Assembly: GCA_047634635.1 (NCBI GenBank)
Contig: JBLIIE010000110.1
Location: forward strand, 1-17,496
Reading direction: 5' to 3'
From: Granulosicoccus sp047634635
GTDB lineage: Bacteria > Pseudomonadota > Gammaproteobacteria > Granulosicoccales > Granulosicoccaceae
Length of the DNA: 17,496 nt
Shown here: one piece after another, positions 1-6,083 of the stretch
Layout of the letters: every line of letters begins with the position of its first letter
Numbering within the stretch: the first letter of the stretch is position 1
Translations under genes and position numbers: made by a program
Notes under the pieces: model-generated
What the model saw: the letters and a program-made list of their open reading frames with translations, nothing else
What the model was told of the DNA's origin: nothing
Databases searched by the model: none

Positions 1-377
1 GTGACACAAGGTTGGATAGCGGACCACCGCAGGCCAGTCACTATGCGTTCTACGGCGCTTTGTGCTCCAACACCATCTAGACCTGCTCGTACATAGAGGC
101 CGTAGGGCAAACCCTCTGTGTGCTCGATACAAGGATAGTAAATTCGCTCGAAAAAATCTTTCAATACACCACTCATATAACCGAAATTTTCAGTCGTGCC
201 TAACAGGATGCCATCACAATTGAGTACGTCCTCAGAGGTTGCATCCAGAGGTTCTCTGAAGACAACTTTTATTCCATTGATGTCCTCATGATTTGCACCG
301 TTGACAACCGCATTAGCCAGTTTTTCAGTGTTTAGTGACGGACGATTGATAACAATTAAAAGAGTCTTGGTGGACAT
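1..377 (-). CDS. Flavodoxin-like / NADPH-dependent FMN reductase family protein (partial, C-terminus outside window)
   Basis: I translated this by hand from the ATG at 375-377 (minus strand); it stays open for 125 codons to the window edge. The N-terminus is a beta strand (TKTLLIVINRP) followed by a helix, as in flavodoxin folds. The segment around residues 60-81, with GTTENFGYMSG followed by a helix ending in FFERIYYP, matches the isoalloxazine-binding loop of the flavodoxin-like NAD(P)H oxidoreductase family, which binds FMN non-covalently in the cytoplasm. The usual first phosphate-binding loop is weak (NRPSLNTEKLA), so cofactor binding is an inference. It lies 27 bp behind the lipoprotein gene on the same strand and could be the last gene of that operon, but I see no good Shine-Dalgarno before its ATG. 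Substrate unknown. Confidence 0.75.
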   Translation of the reverse strand, partial: MSTKTLLIVINRPSLNTEKLANAVVNGANHEDINGIKVVFREPLDATSEDVLNCDGILLGTTENFGYMSGVLKDFFERIYYPCIEHTEGLPYGLYVRAGLDGVGAQSAVERIVTGLRWSAIQPCV

Positions 378-404
378 GCTGTGATGGGAGAAATCTGTAG
401 TTAA

Positions 405-1247
405 CTAACGGGCAAGAAGGTCGTCTTCATGCAATAGGATCGCTGAGGTTGGGTTGTTAAGAATAATGAGTGTGTATATATTGCCTGCCTGCATATTCAC
501 TGGTTCGGCGTCAATTCGACTTAGAGAATCAACTAACGAATAATCTCCGGGGCTTACTGATTGATAGCTGGCTGAACTTGCCGACGCTCGGGAGATGTCG
601 GGAAAGCTGACTTCAGAACCACCGGGTGAACTTCCACTGGGCTGTAGAGTAAAAGTGGCTGCCGTATCTTCGTTAGACAGTAGGTTGGCTTGCACCACCC
701 GTAGTTGTGCCAACGAGGGTGTAAGGCTAATCGACATACTGCTCAACAAAACAACATCTAGTACTTGAGTTGCGTTGCCTCTCACTAGGAGCGTGGTCAG
801 AGTGGACCCACCAACGTTCAATGGACGTACGGCCAGTAGTTCGTTTGATGTATCTGGATCTATTAAGATGATATTATTTTCACCCAATGGTAATTGAGCT
901 GTTTGAGTAGAACCGCCTGAAGCTATTGGTGCTGCAAATAGCAAGCTATTACTGGTATCAAGTATTGCAGCGATTGTTCGATCGCTGACGTTTATGAGGT
1001 TGATTAAAGGAGTTGTCGTTGTTGTTCCGATCTGCAAATTATCAAAAGATTCTGTTATTGCGTCCGAATCGTTCTCGCCTGCCGATGCATTGGTCACGTC
1101 ACCTCCCAACCCACTGTCTGAAGTAGCTGTATCTACTACAATAGTTTGCCCGTCGCCAGTGCCGAATAAACCCCCATCGCAAGCACTCAACAGGCAAGCC
1201 AATATTGTTAACTGCAAAAATCGAAGGGTACCGTTCTTAGCCCTCAT
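405..1247 (-). CDS. Putative lipoprotein, possibly with DUF4397-like beta-sandwich repeats
   Basis: A 280-residue protein with a lipoprotein signal peptide: a basic N-terminus, a hydrophobic stretch at residues 9-20 and the lipobox L20-S21-A22-C23. Asp follows the lipidated Cys, which in enterobacteria tends to keep lipoproteins in the inner membrane; whether that rule holds here is unknown. Residues 24-70 are a Gly/Asp/Thr-rich, low-complexity linker. Residues about 75-175 and 178-275 look like two related beta-rich halves ending in hydrophobic strands (LLVRG, LIILNN), reminiscent of DUF4397 cell-surface proteins; this family call is tentative. The start is well supported: a GAGGAG Shine-Dalgarno lies 6-7 bases upstream, inside the end of the DUF6502 gene, and the two genes overlap by 11 bp. 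They are almost certainly cotranscribed and probably translationally coupled. No enzymatic motif is seen. Confidence 0.8.
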   Translation of the reverse strand: MRAKNGTLRFLQLTILACLLSACDGGLFGTGDGQTIVVDTATSDSGLGGDVTNASAGENDSDAITESFDNLQIGTTTTTPLINLINVSDRTIAAILDTSNSLLFAAPIASGGSTQTAQLPLGENNIILIDPDTSNELLAVRPLNVGGSTLTTLLVRGNATQVLDVVLLSSMSISLTPSLAQLRVVQANLLSNEDTAATFTLQPSGSSPGGSEVSFPDISRASASSASYQSVSPGDYSLVDSLSRIDAEPVNMQAGNIYTLIILNNPTSAILLHEDDLLAR

Positions 1248-2055
1248 TACTATTCTCCTCGCTTGCGTCTTCGATCCAGTAGACGCCTAAGCCCACGCGG
1301 TGTTTCCCGAGGCCTTCAACCGTCGGGTTTGCGCTGCGATCGTATTGTGACAGCGACTTGTCGAACTGCTTTAGCAGCGTTAGTGTTTGTTCAGCGCTCA
1401 GAGCCTGGAAGGCGTCTCGCCCTTCATCCGTCACATCGTCATAAGCCACACTCATTTGAAGTCTGCGTTGGGCCCCATTGTTTTGTCGTAAATTGTGATC
1501 AAGTGTTGTCAACAAATCTGTAGCACTGGTTGAGAATATGTCTAGCAGAGCAGATTCGCTCTTGTGCGGTACGTAACCTTTACGCATCAAAGAAACTTTG
1601 CCATTGATATCTTTGACCGTGCCCACGCGGACAAGCTCATCCAACATGGCTCTTGCAGGTACATCACCGCCAAAGCGTTTTACTAGTTGATTGAAGCTAT
1701 CTTCCGGATCACCATAGATAAGCGCTTTGGGCTGGCCCCTGGAATTCTGGAATTTCTCGTCTTGCAACCAGCCGGTGATGACGCGAACTGCTCTATTGTG
1801 TTTACTAACGCCAGTTCCAACTTCACTGGGAAGTTCTCGGATGCGCTTAACTTCTTTTCTATTAATGCCGGTGATAATGGCTGTGCGCGACACAGTGGGT
1901 GACTTGCCGTCTAGCCCGAAATGGTTATCTGCTTCATCGACGTACGCCTGTTTTGCCCAATTCGCGAATTCTGCATGCGAGACACCGTGACGCAGCAGTA
2001 GCCGCACCAAGGGTGAAAGCACTCGCGTTACTGCTTTTTGCAAGGATTCATGCAT
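1237..2055 (-). CDS. DUF6502 family protein
   Basis: A 272-residue soluble protein whose N-terminus (LSPLVRLLLRHGVSHAEFANWAKQAYVD, then a Ser/Arg region ending in GINRKEVKRIREL at about 62-74) matches what I know of the DUF6502 family. That family has this arrangement of a helical opening followed by a helix-turn-helix-like segment. The IITGINRKEVKRI stretch could be a recognition-type helix, so a DNA-binding or regulatory role is possible but unproven. The middle (about 85-175) resembles a winged-helix continuation (RAMLDELVRVGTVKDINGKVSLMRKGYVP). The C-terminal third is helical and Gln/Asp-rich and has no motif I recognise. There is no signal peptide and no membrane segment. It is the first gene of a minus-strand group with the lipoprotein, which it overlaps by 11 bp, and it diverges from the aldolase gene. 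Family call fairly sure; function unknown. Confidence 0.75.
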   Translation of the reverse strand: MHESLQKAVTRVLSPLVRLLLRHGVSHAEFANWAKQAYVDEADNHFGLDGKSPTVSRTAIITGINRKEVKRIRELPSEVGTGVSKHNRAVRVITGWLQDEKFQNSRGQPKALIYGDPEDSFNQLVKRFGGDVPARAMLDELVRVGTVKDINGKVSLMRKGYVPHKSESALLDIFSTSATDLLTTLDHNLRQNNGAQRRLQMSVAYDDVTDEGRDAFQALSAEQTLTLLKQFDKSLSQYDRSANPTVEGLGKHRVGLGVYWIEDASEENSNEG

Positions 2056-2119
2056 GCATTGTTAAGCGTGGTGATGTGAAAAATAGCCTGGAATATGGAC
2101 AGACATAGGGTTCCGCTTT

Positions 2120-2152
2120 ACCCTGCAGAGCTCGTGCATTGCTCTTCAGGGT
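2120..2152. repeat. Imperfect inverted repeat in the DUF6502/aldolase divergent region
   Basis: Arms ACCCTGCAGAG (2120-2130) and CTCTTCAGGGT (2142-2152) match at 10 of 11 positions around an 11-nt loop. It lies in the 164-bp region between divergent genes and has no T-run on either side, so it is not a terminator. An operator or mRNA leader hairpin is possible. A shorter dyad, TGGGA...TCCCA, occurs further on at about 2174-2190. Confidence 0.4.
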
Positions 2153-2219
2153 CTGTCTTAATTGGCCAAAAAGTTGGGAATATTATCCCAGTTACGGGAT
2201 ATGTTAACAGGAAAATAAA

Positions 2220-3026
2220 ATGAGTCGAAAACGCAAAACGAATTCTGAGAAATCGCCACTAGTTATGCACCAACTTAGTGCAAACAAGGTGTCGCTCGCC
2301 AGTGGCTGCTGGATTAATATATTCGATCCGACCATCGGTGAACTTGCCGGTAGCTGCGGATACGACTATGCCATGATTGATATGGAGCATAGTCCGGTGT
2401 CCCTTGATTCGACACTAAATATGATACGAGCTGTGCAGTCAGGTGGTGCAAAAGCCATGGTTCGAGTGCCTGATAAGCAGCCCGTATGGATAGGGCGGTT
2501 AATGGATATGGGAGCAGATGCCGTTATGGTGCCCATGGTTAACTCGGTTGAAGAAGCGCAGATTCTTGCCAAATCAGCCGTATATGCTCCTGTGGGTACG
2601 CGCGGCATGGCAGCAGGAATTGTACGAGCAACGGGCTATGGTGTAGATACAGATGCGTATCTGTCACATTATCGTGAGAACTTCATGTTGTTGATACAAA
2701 TTGAATCGAGAGAAGCGGTAGAAGCGGCGGCAGAACTAGCATCTGTTGACGGCATTGATGGAATCTTTATTGGTCCTTACGACCTGGCAGGTAGTCTTGG
2801 TAATCTTGGACAGCCTGAACACAAAGAAACACGGGCGGCCATTCGTAAGGTCTTAAAGGCGGTTAAGTCAACGGGTAAGCCAGTGTCAACTTTAACGAAT
2901 CCTGCCAGAAATGCACGAAGGTTATTTGCTGAGGGTTATCAGTTAGTATTCAGCGGCTCTGATTTGGGTATGATTCGGGGTGCGTTCCAGACGGATGTGG
3001 CCAACCATAAAAAATTGTCAGGATGA
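2220..3026 (+). CDS. HpcH/HpaI-family class II (metal-dependent) aldolase, 2-dehydro-3-deoxyglucarate aldolase-like
   Basis: Full-length at 268 residues, close to the usual size of about 255-265. The family cleaves 4-hydroxy-2-oxoacids to pyruvate plus an aldehyde using a divalent metal in a TIM barrel, in the cytoplasm. The expected active-site residues are present at the right spacing: His57 (MEHSP, catalytic base), Arg82 (MVRVP), and the metal ligands Glu162 (QIES) and Asp188 (IGPYDLAGSLG). The signature GPYDLA is intact. The first 20 residues are a charged extension beyond the family core; the ATG at 2220 has an AGGA Shine-Dalgarno about 6 bases upstream, which supports it. No pathway partners (dehydratase, kinase, dehydrogenase or transporter) lie beside it, so whether the physiological substrate is a sugar-acid (garL-like) or an aromatic-catabolism intermediate (hpaI-like) cannot be told. 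The gene appears monocistronic and is convergent with 3107-3382. Confidence 0.9.
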   Translation: MSRKRKTNSEKSPLVMHQLSANKVSLASGCWINIFDPTIGELAGSCGYDYAMIDMEHSPVSLDSTLNMIRAVQSGGAKAMVRVPDKQPVWIGRLMDMGADAVMVPMVNSVEEAQILAKSAVYAPVGTRGMAAGIVRATGYGVDTDAYLSHYRENFMLLIQIESREAVEAAAELASVDGIDGIFIGPYDLAGSLGNLGQPEHKETRAAIRKVLKAVKSTGKPVSTLTNPARNARRLFAEGYQLVFSGSDLGMIRGAFQTDVANHKKLSG

Positions 3027-3028
3027 CG

Positions 3029-3069
3029 CCTGATGAGCAATGAGTTCGCTGTGCAGATTGTTCATCAGG
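3029..3069. repeat. Stem-loop between convergent genes (possible U-less terminator)
   Basis: Arms CCTGATGAGCAAT (3029-3041) and ATTGTTCATCAGG (3057-3069) pair over 13 positions with one G-T wobble around a 15-nt loop. It starts 3 bp after the aldolase stop codon. A second perfect hairpin, CAGGAT-AGA-ATCCTG (3066-3080), shares four bases with the right arm, so the two compete. Neither has a T-tract. mRNA 3'-end protection or termination of the convergent genes is the likely role. Confidence 0.5.
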
Positions 3070-3106
3070 ATAGAATCCTGTTGAACTGCTGTTGAAAATC
3101 TAAAAC

Positions 3107-3382
3107 TTATTGAGGTCGTTTAAGACGGCTCCGCATTTCCGCATAAGCGACTCTATTGCCCATACGGCGATCTGGCTGTGGTTCGCCACTGGCTGTTATG
3201 CGCATTTGCGATCGTCTATCACTCAATCGATTTTTAAACTTCCGGCGCTCTATTTTCTGAACATTACGTGTCAGCATTTCAGCCGAAAGTTTATAGATCT
3301 TAGCTTGCTCTAATCCACGCGGAATTTCCCGCTGCGCACTTAGTGATGGTGGTATGTTTGTCTGTTCGTTCATATTTTCCAT
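3107..3382 (-). CDS. Small Arg-rich hypothetical protein downstream of a hybrid histidine kinase
   Basis: About 91 residues from the ATG at 3380-3382. A longer version from a TTG at 3391 is less likely, because the AGGA Shine-Dalgarno sits only 2 bases from that TTG but 11 from the ATG. The protein is hydrophilic, with no signal peptide, cysteines or membrane segment. The second half is strongly basic and contains two similar segments, LSDRRSQMR and QPDRRMGNR, about 20 residues apart. Short DRR/RRxG motifs of this kind occur in small proteins near signalling genes and in basic leaders of PilZ proteins, but no domain can be named. It begins 66 bp after the stop of the leftward hybrid kinase, on the same strand, and could be cotranscribed with it. 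The competing plus-strand frame over 3110-3313 looks like a shadow. Function unknown; moderately sure it is a real gene. Confidence 0.5.
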   Translation of the reverse strand: MENMNEQTNIPPSLSAQREIPRGLEQAKIYKLSAEMLTRNVQKIERRKFKNRLSDRRSQMRITASGEPQPDRRMGNRVAYAEMRSRLKRPQ

Positions 3383-3448
3383 TGATATCAAAATCCTGGA
3401 ATTTAGTGAGTGATTGCTTGTTGTTTATCAAGCAGCTAGTGTGTTGGG

Positions 3449-5752
3449 CTAGGCGGCTAAGTCAATATCATCCGAATCCTGCTCATTCATCAGGTAAGCG
3501 ATACGCGTGGATAACCAGAAGCTTATTTTTTCTTCAAGTACATGCTCTTCAAACGGTTTAGACATGTAGTCATCCATACCTGCCGCTAGACACTTCTCTG
3601 AATCTCCTATCATCGCATTTGCTGTGAGTGCGATTATGGGTATTCGAGACTTGCCACTCTCTATTTCTCGCTCGCGAATCGCTTTGGTTGCTTCGTATCC
3701 ATCTAGCACTGGCATTTGACAATCCATTAGAATCAAATCGAAATCGCTTTCGGCCACAGCATCGAATCCTTCTTGACCATTGCCAGCGACATCAGCGTTA
3801 AAGCCTATTTTTTCAAGCATGCCAATGGCAACTTCCTGATTGATGACGTTGTCTTCGACCACCAGTACGTTAATATCAGAATACGTTTTTAATCGAGCTG
3901 TTATCAGTTCATCCTGAATGGCCTTATCTTCAATTTTGCCACTGATGGCGCTTTCCAGAATAAGTCCTAATTCAGATCGTTTAACCGGCTTGGTAATTTG
4001 CGCAGCTATACGAGTATTCTTGTGCGGATACAGCTCTGGTGACTGTTCTGTGACATATGCCATAGGAATCAATTTGATGTTGTCAAAAACCGGATCAGCT
4101 TGTATACACCGAACGAATATCTCTCCTGGCATATCGCTAAGCTGTGCACTGAAAAGTATAATCTCTGGTGACGTTCTATTAGCTACGCTAGTTCGTAGTA
4201 TTCCCAGTGCGTCTTCCCCAGAGTTCGCAATAACAGTCTCTAGACAGAGTTCCTCAAGAAGACGACTGATTAGTTCGGCTGATGCTTTATTTTTCTCTAT
4301 TAATAATACCTTACGTGCTGTAACTGGCTGACGCTTTGCCTTGTAAGTCAGGGAGTTGCCAGAGATTGGCAGTGTTATCTTAAACCAGAACTCACTGCCT
4401 TTGCCGATAGTTGAATTGACACCTATTTCTCCACCCATCCCTTCTATGAGCTTGCGGCTGATAGCCAGGCCAAGACCAGTGCCTCCAAACTTACGGGTTG
4501 TTGAACCATCTGCTTGTTCAAAGGATTGAAAAACTGTCTCAAGCGCTGACTGCTGTATGCCAACACCCGTATCAGACACAGTGAAAAGCAGGGTTGCGTT
4601 GTTCTCAACTTGATTAATTTTTCGGACCATAATTTTGACTTCACCTTCGGTGGTGAATTTCACAGCATTGCCCATCAAATTTGTCAAAACTTGTCTTAAT
4701 CGGGTAGGGTCACCTTTGACAAATTGCTTTACTTCACCGTTTATGTCACACAGGAGCTCAAGGCTTTTAGTATTAGCTTGCTCCGTTAGAGCCAGTGCAC
4801 AGCCTTCAACAACCTCTTCTAGATCAAAATCTATTTTTTCAAATTCCAGTTTCCCAGCTTCTACTTTTGAAAAATCAAGAATGTCGTTGATCAATGTCAA
4901 TAGTGACCGCCCGGAAGTGGTTGCTATTTTTACTTGTTCAATTTGTTCTGGATCCAGTGTAGTACTTTTTAGTAGCGAAAGCATACCGAGTACGCCGTTC
5001 ATAGGAGTACGCAGCTCGTGAGACATGTTGGCAAGAAATTCTGATTTCGCTTTTGAAGCCTCTTCGAGTTCTTGCTCTTTCTGTTTTCTTAGCTCAAGAA
5101 TAGTCCCTAGTTCATTGGCCGAGTTGCCCAAGTCAGTGAGTTCACGAGCAGCTACAATATTTAGGGTGCCCTCGAGCCTATTAGCATTTAAACCGAGTAG
5201 GTGGTCGTGTATTTGCTTGATTGGAGCAACCACGAGGCTGTTGATTAATGCAACGACAATTAGCGCTTGAATCAACGACATGGTTGCTGCATATATATAA
5301 ATTTTTGCAGCATAGGCTCGAATGTCTTCCTGCTGTTGTTTAACATTCCACTTTAATGTTATTCGACCAAAAGACTCACCATCCAGTATGACGTCATGAG
5401 AGAAATCCAGACACCAGGATTGATCGATATTGTCACTCTTTACCCACCGCGTTAGTGCGACGCCTCGTTTGTTGTAAATAGTAACTGCTTCTATCTCTGG
5501 AGCCTTGTCGACTATACGTCTGATATTGTTGTCAAGGCTTCTTTTGTCTTCCACGAGGATGGCTTGTAACGATGCAGCAGATAACATTGAAACAAGATTC
5601 TGAGTATCCTCGTGAATTTTTTTACCGAAATCTTTTGTCTCGTTGTACCTTACAAATTCGGCTGCACCAAGCCCGACAGCCAGGATGGTGCATCCCATAA
5701 CCAGTATGATTTGTTGGCGTAACGGCCAGTTTCTAAATATTCTGGCGAACAC
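3449..5752 (-). CDS. Hybrid sensor histidine kinase (BarA-like layout, two receivers, no HPt)
   Basis: A 767-residue inner-membrane kinase. Order: TM1 about 14-33; extracytoplasmic sensor about 34-148, resembling CHASE8-type domains (IEAVTIYNKRGVAL); TM2 about 150-174; HAMP-like and coiled linker to 234; HisKA with phosphoacceptor His245 (SHELRTPMNG); HATPase_c with the N-box near N358/N362, G1 at D394-G398 and G2 GGTGLGLAI at 423-431; receiver 1 about 481-600; receiver 2 about 627-748. Receiver 2 is complete (E633/D634, D677, T710, K732). Receiver 1 is degenerate: the acidic pair is Glu-Lys (486-487) and the phospho-Asp position is Ser535, although the Lys of TKP is kept. The protein ends 19 residues after receiver 2, so the HPt found in BarA/ArcB-type kinases is missing and phosphotransfer would need a separate HPt protein. 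The start is GTG (5750-5752) with a weak AAGAG upstream. It diverges from the second hybrid kinase. Confidence 0.9.
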   Translation of the reverse strand: MFARIFRNWPLRQQIILVMGCTILAVGLGAAEFVRYNETKDFGKKIHEDTQNLVSMLSAASLQAILVEDKRSLDNNIRRIVDKAPEIEAVTIYNKRGVALTRWVKSDNIDQSWCLDFSHDVILDGESFGRITLKWNVKQQQEDIRAYAAKIYIYAATMSLIQALIVVALINSLVVAPIKQIHDHLLGLNANRLEGTLNIVAARELTDLGNSANELGTILELRKQKEQELEEASKAKSEFLANMSHELRTPMNGVLGMLSLLKSTTLDPEQIEQVKIATTSGRSLLTLINDILDFSKVEAGKLEFEKIDFDLEEVVEGCALALTEQANTKSLELLCDINGEVKQFVKGDPTRLRQVLTNLMGNAVKFTTEGEVKIMVRKINQVENNATLLFTVSDTGVGIQQSALETVFQSFEQADGSTTRKFGGTGLGLAISRKLIEGMGGEIGVNSTIGKGSEFWFKITLPISGNSLTYKAKRQPVTARKVLLIEKNKASAELISRLLEELCLETVIANSGEDALGILRTSVANRTSPEIILFSAQLSDMPGEIFVRCIQADPVFDNIKLIPMAYVTEQSPELYPHKNTRIAAQITKPVKRSELGLILESAISGKIEDKAIQDELITARLKTYSDINVLVVEDNVINQEVAIGMLEKIGFNADVAGNGQEGFDAVAESDFDLILMDCQMPVLDGYEATKAIREREIESGKSRIPIIALTANAMIGDSEKCLAAGMDDYMSKPFEEHVLEEKISFWLSTRIAYLMNEQDSDDIDLAA

Positions 5753-6083
5753 TGCTATTTAGATCTCTTGTTTTCGCTGAAAATACCGAAGTTCAGCGTC
5801 AAAGTCTCTTTTCCACTCGCAGGTGTTACAACCGTAAGCGCGGCTACCAATGTAAGAAGCTGATAAGTTCGCCTGAGTGACCTGGCACGCATTCTAAACG
5901 GGTCCTGTGAGTAATAAAAATCAAGATCGGCACAAGCTCACAGTTCTGAAGAGGACGTTTAGGCACAGTTTTTAAAATGTGAAATGGGGTGTCGAAACGA
6001 AATTACTGTTACTTAGTGGATGTGCATCCGTACATAAATGCTGAATCATTTCATATCTGTTACACATTAAGGAAGCTATTAAT
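5753..6083. other. 331-bp non-coding region between divergent hybrid kinases
   Basis: I find no coding frame here. It must hold both kinase promoters. Visible dyads are GGATG-TG-CATCC (6018-6029), 55 bp before the rightward start codon, and CTGTGAG/CTCACAG (5905-5911 and 5937-5943, 25-nt spacing). Neither can be assigned to a known regulator from sequence alone. The end of the region carries the AAGGAAG ribosome binding site (about 6069-6075) that sets the TTG start of the rightward kinase. Confidence 0.6.

Noticed and set aside
1263..2108. Overlapping plus-strand frames opposite the DUF6502 gene
   Set aside because: They are antisense shadows of a coding frame with clear family similarity and a coupled downstream gene.
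3110..3313. Plus-strand frame of 67 residues opposite the small Arg-rich gene
   Set aside because: Composition is Cys/His/Phe-rich and atypical, with no Shine-Dalgarno; the minus-strand frame is more protein-like and follows the kinase.
5905..5943. CTGTGAG/CTCACAG inverted repeat as a CRP-like operator
   Set aside because: The 25-nt spacing is far too wide for CRP (consensus spacing 6 between TGTGA and TCACA), so no regulator is assigned.
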